Made by a program: the position numbers and the translations under genes. Shown here piece after piece: positions 7,011 to 12,173 of a stretch of 12,173 nucleotides of DNA (the stretch's first letter is position 1; the number at the start of each line of letters is the position of its first letter). This DNA comes from an uncultured Alphaproteobacteria bacterium (GTDB taxonomy: Bacteria; Pseudomonadota; Alphaproteobacteria; RF32; CAG-239), in NCBI GenBank assembly GCA_910585375.1, contig CAJUCZ010000037.1:1-12173 (forward strand), given 5' to 3'. Below the pieces are notes generated by a model, which had not been told where the DNA came from, did not search any database, and saw nothing but the letters and a program-made list of their open reading frames with translations.

Positions 7011-7499
7011 ATGAGTTCAATAGCAATCCGTGTTGATTATTTCTTGTACACCTGGCGGCACAAGCTGGCTTTTCTGAAAGTTGAAAAAAAGGTTTTAGGG
7101 CATTACACACTCAAAGGCCTGAAGCATGATTTGGACAAGTTGTTCTTATACTGGCTGCCATGGCTGGATGTGGAAGAAGTTCAGGGGCTTCACCGCCGGC
7201 ACTCGCGGCATCATACCGAATACCAAGGACGGCATTGTCAAAATGAAGCCGATTATCAGGAGATGGTCATTGACTGGGAATGCGCCTCGCTGACCAAGCC
7301 GGATAAACCTCTTCGGGCTTTTGCCACAATGCTGAAATGGTATCCGAAAATGGAAGACAAGGTTCTGCCGGTAATGTTGAAGTTAAAGCTGGTGGACGAA
7401 GCGGCTGTTTTGCAAGCGGTTAATCTGGGATTATGCAGTTTTGAAGAAGCCGAAAAAAAAATTAAGCTTTACGGGTATACATTATTGAAATACCGATAA
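7011..7499 (+). CDS. Small His-rich protein, DUF5662-like
   Basis: A predicted cytosolic protein of 162 residues. The pattern His39-Asp40 with Lys43, then H61..H64..H67-H68..E70-Y71, then D81 and D88-W89-E90 recalls DUF5662-type proteins and, more loosely, HD-domain metal-binding folds. A metal-dependent hydrolase is a reasonable guess, not an observation, and I am only moderately sure of the family. The second half (100-162) is helical and lacks motifs. The start is the first ATG after the 6943 promoter. It has no Shine-Dalgarno sequence, and a 9-codon AT-rich frame (6985-7014) ends over it as ATGA, so coupled translation is conceivable. It is a single-gene unit with its own promoter and a strong terminator at 7510-7548. 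Confidence 0.8.
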   Translation: MSSIAIRVDYFLYTWRHKLAFLKVEKKVLGHYTLKGLKHDLDKLFLYWLPWLDVEEVQGLHRRHSRHHTEYQGRHCQNEADYQEMVIDWECASLTKPDKPLRAFATMLKWYPKMEDKVLPVMLKLKLVDEAAVLQAVNLGLCSFEEAEKKIKLYGYTLLKYR

Positions 7500-7509
7500 G
7501 GATTAAACA

Positions 7510-7548
7510 AAAGCCCTGTGTCGTGACTGATACAGGGCTTTGTTTTTT
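7510..7548 (+). terminator. Intrinsic terminator of the 7011 gene
   Basis: A perfect 10-bp stem, AAAGCCCTGT (7510-7519) with ACAGGGCTTT (7532-7541), then a T-rich tail to 7548. The loop is 12 nt. It starts 10 nt after the stop codon. Confidence 0.85.
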
Positions 7549-7579
7549 CTGTTTTATCCACATATGCCTGACAGCCGCA

Positions 7580-7608
7580 TTGACATAAGTGACACTGCGT
7601 TGTATGAA
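7580..7608 (+). promoter_or_regulatory. Probable promoter upstream of the accessory module
   Basis: TTGACA (7580-7585), a 17-bp spacer and TATGAA (7603-7608), which matches TATAAT at four of six positions. It stands alone after the 7510 terminator. Transcripts would start near 7615 and soon meet the terminator at 7640-7669, so it drives either a very short RNA or, through attenuation, the 7749 gene. Confidence 0.55.
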
Positions 7609-7614
7609 TTTTAT

Positions 7615-7670
7615 TATGGTGTGTAAGTGTATGCACCGCAAGCCGATGTGATTTGCATCGGCTTTTTTTG
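7615..7670 (+). ncRNA. Candidate short RNA or attenuated leader (about 55 nt)
   Basis: Between the 7580 promoter and the 7640 terminator lies about 55 nt. It can form two hairpins: GGTGTG (7618-7623) with TGCACC (7632-7637), two wobbles, followed by the terminator stem. A promoter, a compact fold and a terminator fit a small RNA. They fit an attenuated leader of the 7749 gene equally well. A 15-codon frame starting at 7605 overlaps it, but lacks a ribosome-binding site. No known RNA family is recognised. Confidence 0.3.
7640..7669 (+). terminator. Intrinsic terminator
   Basis: A 9-bp perfect stem, AAGCCGATG (7640-7648) with CATCGGCTT (7656-7664), loop of 7, running into a T tract to 7669. 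It lies between the 7580 promoter and the 7749 gene. Confidence 0.8.
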
Positions 7671-7699
7671 TTTTGATTTTAGTAACAGCTTTTTTATTT

Positions 7700-7751
7700 A
7701 ATCCGGCTTCTGCTTAACGGCAGGGGCTTTTTTTATGGAGAAAACATTATG
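7700..7751 (+). promoter_or_regulatory. Repeated leader P, copy 1, with terminator-like hairpin before the RBS
   Basis: This 52-nt block recurs at 9271-9323 with one inserted base. The arm GGCTTCTGC (7705-7713) pairs with GCAGGGGCT (7720-7728), including three G.T wobbles, loop TTAACG. Seven T follow, then ATGGAGAAAACATTATG, which holds the GGAG Shine-Dalgarno (7737-7740) and the start codon at 7749. The hairpin plus T run has the form of an intrinsic terminator placed directly before a ribosome-binding site, as in transcriptional attenuators. Confidence 0.65.
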
Positions 7752-8387
7752 TCAAAATCCATCGGGAAATTACTTAGAGGAAATTATTATTCACCGGAAA
7801 ACACTCTAAAAAATAAAGCTTTCAACAGAATCGGCTGCATTGCCGACGGCGGATACCAAGGATATACTCTGGGCTGGGGAGACGAAATAGCCGGTGCAGG
7901 ATATGCAACCGGTAAAGCGTTGGATGATGTCAGCGAGCTGAAAAATCCGCTTCCGTCTGTCAGCCAAAATTACCAAACGGTTCGCGACATGAATCGCAAT
8001 CATTTAAACTGGTGCAATGATAAATATCCGGTATCAACGGCTTTATCCGAATTCATCGGAGCATATTACAGTCCGGCACGAATAGCCGCTTTAGGAAGAT
8101 CGGAACCTATAGGCCTCGGAACCGTCACCGGTTTGGGAACAGGAGAAAAAGATATATCTTCTCATTTGAAAAGCACTGTCATTGGCGCCGCCAGTGCCGG
8201 GGCGGCTAATTGGGGAATCAAAAAACTACCTCAAATTAAAGGTGTCGCAACGTTAGCTTCAAACCCTCATGTTCCTGCAAGTACGAGAAAATTACTAAAA
8301 GAAATTGGCGAAGGCATTGCAGACTCATCTCTTAATAATGCGCTATCTTCTTTCTGGCAAGAAGATGACAATGATTATAACTATTGA
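7749..8387 (+). CDS. Phage-type protein resembling alphaproteobacterial prophage GFGDE-motif proteins
   Basis: The 212-residue product has no signal peptide and no enzymatic motif. Three blocks recall the N-terminal part of large proteins in alphaproteobacterial prophages, going by memory of the pattern alone: the stretch GYTLGWGDEIAGAG (38-51), then NDKYPVSTALSEFIGAYYSP (89-108), then the glycine-rich GLGTVTGLGTGEKDISSHL followed by an Ala/Gly-rich helix. Such proteins are thought to be virion or injected proteins, but their function is not settled. This one is much shorter, which suggests a trimmed or stand-alone relative. The start at 7749 has GGAG eight bases upstream, inside the repeated leader P. 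It is followed at 8396 by repeat D and then two small membrane-protein genes. Without the phage resemblance I would call it hypothetical. Confidence 0.7.
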   Translation: MSKSIGKLLRGNYYSPENTLKNKAFNRIGCIADGGYQGYTLGWGDEIAGAGYATGKALDDVSELKNPLPSVSQNYQTVRDMNRNHLNWCNDKYPVSTALSEFIGAYYSPARIAALGRSEPIGLGTVTGLGTGEKDISSHLKSTVIGAASAGAANWGIKKLPQIKGVATLASNPHVPASTRKLLKEIGEGIADSSLNNALSSFWQEDDNDYNY

Positions 8388-8395
8388 TTTATATA

Positions 8396-8422
8396 ACAAT
8401 ACAATTATAATCTGTTTATAAA
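8396..8422 (+). repeat. Intergenic repeat D, copy 1
   Basis: A 27-bp AT-rich sequence that recurs at 9202-9228 with two mismatches. The shared core is AATTATAATCTGTTTATAAA, which includes a TATAAT, so it could supply a -10 element, though no good -35 box sits at the right distance in either copy. It lies nine bases after the stop of the 7749 gene. Confidence 0.8.
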
Positions 8423-8442
8423 AAAGATTGGGAAGAAATATT

Positions 8443-8754
8443 ATGTCTCGGATAAAAAAAGTTTGTTCTGAAATATGGGGGCTATCCATTGCCCTATTGC
8501 AATGCTATTTATTATTAGAATTTTATATATTATCCCGTTTAATCATTTTTTCCCAATCGTTTTTCTCTGTTCTGTTTATATATTTTGCCACTACTATTGG
8601 GGGATTAGTTATATACAGAAACAAAAATGGCATAAATAAGACTTGGTATTGGATGTTAAGTATCTATGCTTTTATCAATCATTGGATTTTAGTCTTTTGC
8701 TTTTCGGGAGAGATTACAAAAGCTCTTTGTGGCGGATTTAACATTTGTTATTAA
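8443..8754 (+). CDS. Small three-helix membrane protein (first)
   Basis: Unrecognised. The 103-residue product has hydrophobic segments near 12-32, 36-58 and 68-88, short polar links, a basic N-terminus (MSRIKK) and several cysteines (four of the five in the C-terminal half and its flanks). The start at ATG 8443 is set by GGGAAG (8430-8435) seven bases upstream; a TTG at 8428 in frame is less likely. Its DNA is clearly more AT-rich than that of the genes on either side of the module. Size and topology fit a holin, given the lysozyme-like gene downstream. They also fit a membrane immunity protein, or simply an unknown membrane protein. No motif decides. It shares no obvious sequence with the next gene beyond IWG near the N-terminus and the general build. 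Confidence 0.65.
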   Translation: MSRIKKVCSEIWGLSIALLQCYLLLEFYILSRLIIFSQSFFSVLFIYFATTIGGLVIYRNKNGINKTWYWMLSIYAFINHWILVFCFSGEITKALCGGFNICY

Positions 8755-8820
8755 AAAACAAACTTTAATTGTCATTTGGTATTATTGCATTATTACCCAA
8801 TAATAATTGAGGAGAAAGTA

Positions 8821-9144
8821 ATGAAAATTATAAAGCAGCCACCTGATACAATATGGGGTTATATTAAGGATATTTCGTTATTCTTAGGCATGTTTTTTTT
8901 AAATATTACAATGTATTTTGTAACCGGCATTGCCGTTGTCAGTTATATAACATTAATACACTTCATTTTTTTTCCTCATTTTTTTCCATGGTGGTTTTAT
9001 GTCTATAGTCTTGCTGCATGTTCAATATTTTTTATTGATCATAAAATGAGCCAAAAGGCTTTTTTAATTTCTTGTTTTGTTATCGCTGTATTAAATTATA
9101 TCATCATATTGTATTTTTACCCTAAAATTTTTATGCTTGGATAA
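8821..9144 (+). CDS. Small three-helix membrane protein (second)
   Basis: Unrecognised. The 107-residue product has hydrophobic segments near 16-46, 55-73 and 80-102, rich in Phe, Ile and Tyr. The ATG at 8821 has GGAG (8811-8814) six bases before it; the open frame extends upstream without such a site. It lies 66 nt after the stop of the 8443 gene, on the same strand, with equally AT-rich DNA. The two genes sit together between the two copies of repeat D, which suggests they arrived or move as a unit. A holin, an immunity protein or an unknown membrane protein are all open, as for its neighbour. A terminator follows at 9243-9270. Confidence 0.65.
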   Translation: MKIIKQPPDTIWGYIKDISLFLGMFFLNITMYFVTGIAVVSYITLIHFIFFPHFFPWWFYVYSLAACSIFFIDHKMSQKAFLISCFVIAVLNYIIILYFYPKIFMLG

Positions 9145-9201
9145 ATATGCTTTTTCCCAAATCTGAGCGCTTTAACTTATAGTAATGTATTATTTTACAA
9201 G

Positions 9202-9228
9202 ACAATGTAATTATAATCTGTTTATAAA
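9202..9228 (+). repeat. Intergenic repeat D, copy 2
   Basis: Matches 8396-8422 with two mismatches, in the same orientation. It lies 57 nt after the second membrane-protein gene and just before the 9243 terminator and leader P copy 2. Confidence 0.8.
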
Positions 9229-9242
9229 TAACAAGATAACCG

Positions 9243-9270
9243 CCCCGGATCTTATTCGGGGTATTTTTTT
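9243..9270 (+). terminator. Intrinsic terminator after the membrane-protein genes
   Basis: The stem CCCCGGA (9243-9249) pairs with TTCGGGG (9255-9261), one G.T, loop TCTTA. TA and seven T follow to 9270. The T run abuts leader P copy 2. Confidence 0.8.
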
Positions 9271-9323
9271 AATCCGGCTTCTGCTTAACGGCAGGGGTCT
9301 TTTTTTATGGAGAAAACATTATG
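9271..9323 (+). promoter_or_regulatory. Repeated leader P, copy 2, before the lysozyme-like gene
   Basis: Same as 7700-7751 with a single inserted T after GGGG. The terminator-like hairpin, the T run, the GGAG (9309-9312) and the start codon at 9321 are all kept, and the similarity ends at the start codon. Two terminator-like hairpins thus lie in series just before the 9321 gene. No convincing separate promoter was found. Confidence 0.65.
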
Positions 9324-9944
9324 ACATCTTACAAACTCGGCACTTTAAGTTCTTCTTTTGAATCAAACGGTAATCCGGCAGCAATCGGTTATGACACGAC
9401 CGGCGGCTACAGTTACGGAACTTATCAAATTGAAACCAAGCAAGGCACGATGAAAGATTTTTTGAAATTTCTCAGCTCTTGTGACCGCTATCACCCTTAC
9501 GCAAATGCTTTACAAAATGCCGGCGGATATACCGGCGCCGTCAACAAAACAGCAGCATTTGAACTTTGTTGGCAAAATCTTGCACAAGATGCCGATTTTG
9601 TACAATCTCAGCACGATTTTATTATTGAGCAGAAACTCCCGCCGTTGCTCAAAAAAATCGGCATGATAAAAGGGCTGTCTCTAGAACAACGGCATCCGGT
9701 TTTGAAAGATGTTTTATACTCTATGGCTGTGCAGCACGGGCGGGCAGCCTTGATTGTCAAAAACGCACTCGGAACAGATGTTTCATCCTGTTCTGACCGA
9801 GAGATTATCAACCGGTTGTACAACGCCCGCATTGCTTATGTTTCGGCATTGACCAAGATGGCTCCAAAAGAAAGGGACAATATCATCCGCAAGCGCTATC
9901 CGCAGGAAAGGGACAAGGCGCTCAACCTTTTGCCGAAAGCTTAA
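9321..9944 (+). CDS. Lysozyme-like phage or VgrG-associated hydrolase domain protein
   Basis: The 207-residue product opens with LGTLSSSFESNGNPAAIGY and then GGYSYGTYQIETKQGTM, a pattern I know from lysozyme-like domains of phage proteins and of VgrG-related secretion proteins (LGSLS..YESNG... GGVSYGSYQLS..GT). Glu14 in FESNG is the likely catalytic acid, by analogy with lysozyme-fold enzymes. The rest is helical, with a conserved-looking SMAVQHGRA near 134-142. The expected role is cleavage of peptidoglycan glycan strands. No signal peptide is present, so it would need a holin, a virion or a secretion system to reach the wall. The start at 9321 has GGAG eight bases upstream in the repeated leader P. 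It ends 7 nt from the convergent LOG-family gene; GCCG/CGGC at 9932-9951 before TTATTTTTT is at best a weak terminator. No enzymatic claim can be proved from sequence alone. Confidence 0.7.
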   Translation: MTSYKLGTLSSSFESNGNPAAIGYDTTGGYSYGTYQIETKQGTMKDFLKFLSSCDRYHPYANALQNAGGYTGAVNKTAAFELCWQNLAQDADFVQSQHDFIIEQKLPPLLKKIGMIKGLSLEQRHPVLKDVLYSMAVQHGRAALIVKNALGTDVSSCSDREIINRLYNARIAYVSALTKMAPKERDNIIRKRYPQERDKALNLLPKA

Positions 9945-9951
9945 TACCGGC

Positions 9952-10896
9952 TTATTTTTTGCGGCGTTTTTTAAGTTTAGTCAGTTTGTCGCTGACAACA
10001 GAGGTATCACGGCCGGTTTTGGCAAGGCGTTCATACATCCGTTCGATTTCTTTTTCAAGATAGGCCTGTTCGACGGCAGCTTCCAGCTCCTGCTTTTCCT
10101 CAGGACTGCCTGATGTGCGGATACGGCTGATTTCGGCGTCAATGTCTTCAACAAAAACATTATCGTCCGTTTTTTTCTTGATGAAATACGGCAGGTCATA
10201 AATCAGCTCACGGACTTTGGCATAAGCTTCTTTGCCGTCCATCTTATGGGTATAACGCTGTTTTATCAGGCGCAGGACAATGCCGATTTCTTCGCTGTTA
10301 TCAACCACGATAAAAGGCATCGGGTCGGCAAAGCCTTTCAGCGCAATCTCCTTGAGATATTCCATAATATGATGAAAATAGCCATCGATATTATAAAAAA
10401 TAAACGGTTTGAAGTCTAAAAAGCCGTCCTGCATGGCCACGCAGTCATAAGCCAATTCGTCCAGAGTTCCGACACCGCCGGGGGCAAAGACCACAAAGTC
10501 GGCATTCAGGAGTTTTTGCTTGCGCTCTTCCAGCGTTTTGGCAAAAATCAGGTTGTCAATTTGGCAGAGAAGTTCATCATCCTTGGGGTACAATTCATAA
10601 TACGCCTCTGTCGTCACGCCCTGAATCGGGCTTTTGGCGCCATCGGCATTTTTCTTTTTGTTCCAGCCGTCCAAAACGCCGCGGGCAACCGCCCCCATAA
10701 TGCCGGAATTGGAAACGCCGAAATCCAGCTTGAAGCCAAGTTTGACAATCTTGCGGCCAAGGTTGTAGGCTTCTTCAACATAGACAGGTTCCGTGCCCGA
10801 GCGGCTGCCGCCGGCAACAAATACGCGCAAACCGTCCTGCCCGTTTGCTTTCAAAAAGTCTGTTACAAATTGTTTATTCTGACAATGTTCCGTCAT
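9952..10896 (-). CDS. LOG-family protein with C-terminal extension
   Basis: A cytosolic nucleotide-binding Rossmann protein of the LOG/TIGR00730 group, enzymes that release a base from a nucleoside 5'-monophosphate (cytokinin-activating in plants; substrate uncertain in bacteria). The diagnostic PGGVGTLDE lies at 139-147, with Arg125 in EERKQ and the glycine-rich VFVAGGSRSGTEP (25-37) and SNSGIMGAV (62-70) where the phosphate-binding loops should be. Family members are often about 190 residues; this one has 314, with roughly 110 extra C-terminal residues predicted as charged helix or coiled coil ending in KKRRKK. The start at 10896 lies 2 nt after the tgt stop, and its GGAG Shine-Dalgarno sits inside the last tgt codons, so translation is likely coupled. 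Whether it has phosphoribohydrolase activity is not shown; older annotations call such proteins lysine decarboxylase. Confidence 0.85.
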   Translation of the reverse strand: MTEHCQNKQFVTDFLKANGQDGLRVFVAGGSRSGTEPVYVEEAYNLGRKIVKLGFKLDFGVSNSGIMGAVARGVLDGWNKKKNADGAKSPIQGVTTEAYYELYPKDDELLCQIDNLIFAKTLEERKQKLLNADFVVFAPGGVGTLDELAYDCVAMQDGFLDFKPFIFYNIDGYFHHIMEYLKEIALKGFADPMPFIVVDNSEEIGIVLRLIKQRYTHKMDGKEAYAKVRELIYDLPYFIKKKTDDNVFVEDIDAEISRIRTSGSPEEKQELEAAVEQAYLEKEIERMYERLAKTGRDTSVVSDKLTKLKKRRKK

Positions 10897-10898
10897 TC

Positions 10899-12023
10899 TT
10901 ATATCTCCGGTATATCGCCCTGTGCCTGACCGGCATAAAACTGTTGTGCAAATTCCTGCAGTTTGTCTTCGGACAGAGCCTGACGCAGTCCCTGCATTAA
11001 TCTTTGATAGTATCTGATATTATGCCATGTCAGCAGCATAACGGCAAGAACTTCGTTGCATTTTTGCAAGTGATGGATATAAGCCCGGCTGTAATTGCGG
11101 CAAAGCGGGCAGTCGCAGCCTTCTTCCAGCGGACGCGGGTCTTCGCGGTGGCGGGCATTGCGGATGTTTACCGTGCCAAAGCGCGTAAAGGCCTGAGCCG
11201 TACGTCCCGAGCGGGTCGGCATAACGCAGTCAAACATATCGACCCCGCGCAAAACCGCTCCGACAATATCATCCGGACGGCCGACTCCCATCAGGTAACG
11301 CGGTTTGTCATCCGGCAGCATCCCAGGCGCATAGTCCAAAACCTTAAACATGGTTTCCTGTCCTTCACCGACAGCCAATCCGCCAATGGCATAACCGTCA
11401 AAGCCGACTTCTTTCAGTTTTTCGGCCGAAATTCCGCGCAGGTCTTCATAATCGCCGCCCTGCTGAATGCCGAAGATACCGTAGCCGTCGCGGTCAACAA
11501 AGGCGGCCTTGCTTCGTCTGGCCCAGCGCATGGACATTTCCATAGACTTTTGCACGTCTTTATGTGCGGCCGGAAGTTTGATGCATTCGTCCATGCACAT
11601 GGTAATGTTCGAATCCAGTTTGTGCTGGATTTTGATTGATTCCTCCGGGCTTAAGAAAAACTTTTTGCCGTCAACATGCGAGCTGAAAGTCACACCTTCT
11701 TCCGTCAGTTTGCGCAGGCCGGTCAGGCTCATAACCTGAAAGCCGCCGGAATCGGTCAGAATCGGCTTATCCCAGTTCATAAATTTATGCAGGCCGCCCA
11801 TTTTTTCAACCAGATCAGCCCCCGGACGAAGCATCAGGTGGTAGGTGTTGCCGAGCAGAATCTGCGCGCCGGTCGCGGCAACGGATTCCGGCATCATGGC
11901 TTTTACCGTGCCGCAGGTGCCAACAGGCATAAATGCAGGCGTATCAACGGTGCCGTGTTTGGTATGGAGTTTGCCGAGGCGGGATTTGCCGCTGCGTTTT
12001 AATATTTCAAATTTTAATGCCAT
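10899..12023 (-). CDS. tgt: tRNA-guanine transglycosylase
   Basis: Exchanges guanine at the wobble position of Asp, Asn, His and Tyr tRNAs for the queuine precursor preQ1. The 374-residue length is usual for the bacterial enzyme. TDSGGFQ (90-96) carries the general acid/base Asp91, DEC (145-147) and GGLAVGE (214-220) line the base pocket, and Asp265 in FDCVMPTRSGR is the nucleophile. The zinc site is Cys303, Cys305, Cys308 and His334, with the spacing seen in the well-studied Zymomonas enzyme. All key residues are present. The start at 12023 has AAGGAA about 11 bases upstream. It is the first gene of a two-gene unit with the LOG-family gene. No queA or other queuosine gene is in the window. 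Confidence 0.97.
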   Translation of the reverse strand: MALKFEILKRSGKSRLGKLHTKHGTVDTPAFMPVGTCGTVKAMMPESVAATGAQILLGNTYHLMLRPGADLVEKMGGLHKFMNWDKPILTDSGGFQVMSLTGLRKLTEEGVTFSSHVDGKKFFLSPEESIKIQHKLDSNITMCMDECIKLPAAHKDVQKSMEMSMRWARRSKAAFVDRDGYGIFGIQQGGDYEDLRGISAEKLKEVGFDGYAIGGLAVGEGQETMFKVLDYAPGMLPDDKPRYLMGVGRPDDIVGAVLRGVDMFDCVMPTRSGRTAQAFTRFGTVNIRNARHREDPRPLEEGCDCPLCRNYSRAYIHHLQKCNEVLAVMLLTWHNIRYYQRLMQGLRQALSEDKLQEFAQQFYAGQAQGDIPEI

Positions 12024-12151
12024 TGTTTTATTTTTCCTTTCTTGTCCTCATCATACACTATTTTTTTCTTTTTTCTACCTTTTATTCTTTAGTTTTCCTT
12101 ATCTCTGAAATTCATTTTTTCTTTTTAATTTTCTCATCATGGGATGTTTAG
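12024..12151 (-). promoter_or_regulatory. tgt upstream region, purine-rich on the coding strand
   Basis: It holds the tgt leader. On the minus strand, TATGAT (12055 down to 12050) could be a -10 box with transcription starting near 12043. No convincing -35 box is present because the region is almost all A and G. The plus strand is therefore pyrimidine-rich and leads into the decamer repeat. No open frame is credible. Confidence 0.3.
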
Positions 12152-12173
12152 TCCTCTCCTTCCCTCTCCTTCC
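12152..12173. repeat. Pyrimidine decamer tandem repeat (right end)
   Basis: Two copies of the decamer seen at 1-33. The last 21 bases equal 3-23 and also 13-33. Either the ends overlap, or both contig ends stop in separate copies of the same repeat family. Confidence 0.95.

Noticed and set aside
6985..7014. Nine-codon leader peptide ending at ATGA over the 7011 start
   Set aside because: There is no ribosome-binding site and the region is almost only A and T, so a short chance frame is likely; mentioned only in the gene entry.
11004..11639. 211-codon plus-strand frame antisense to tgt
   Set aside because: It lies fully inside a confidently assigned gene on the other strand and has no family resemblance or ribosome-binding site.

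Overview
The window looks like chromosomal DNA from a Gram-negative bacterium. A gut-type alphaproteobacterium is my best guess, and it is only a guess: it rests on the Tgt sequence, on a gene resembling alphaproteobacterial prophage proteins, and on a Cys-rich secreted protein of a kind I associate loosely with uncultured gut lineages. There are no rRNA or tRNA genes, no transposase and no replication gene. Both ends run into the same pyrimidine decamer (TCCCTCTCCT), so this is most simply a contig that broke at a dispersed repeat. A circle is formally possible.

Layout. 1-1200: a non-coding array with two diverged copies (A and B) of a roughly 480-nt unit and a scrap of a third. Each unit is a pyrimidine tract followed by a structured segment. 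Its helices differ in sequence between copies but keep pairing. 1206-1515: a strong promoter and a long leader holding two copies of a two-helix motif. 1516-2733 (+): an exported protein with about 50 cysteines. 2730-6862 (-): an apparent operon of an ABC exporter, an unknown membrane protein and an SpmA/SpmB-type double Gate membrane protein. 7011-7499 (+): a small His-rich DUF5662-like protein with its own promoter and terminator. 7550-9944 (+): an accessory module comprising a possible 55-nt RNA, a phage-protein-like gene, two AT-rich genes for small three-helix membrane proteins and a lysozyme-like gene. 9952-12023 (-): tgt followed by a LOG-family gene, tightly coupled.

How parts may work together. 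In the accessory module, the two non-membrane genes start with almost the same 52-nt leader, a terminator-like hairpin with a T tract just before the ribosome-binding site. A second repeat (27 bp) brackets the two membrane-protein genes. A lysozyme-like enzyme beside small membrane proteins and a phage-type protein suggests a co-opted phage lysis or virion module. An effector/immunity set is the alternative. The tgt-LOG pair and the ABC operon are ordinary chromosomal genes.

The most novel signals are the covarying structured repeats at 34-1015, the duplicated structured leader at 1243-1483 and the repeat-flanked module at 7550-9944. All structural claims come from base pairing worked out by hand. 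No folding program or database search was run.
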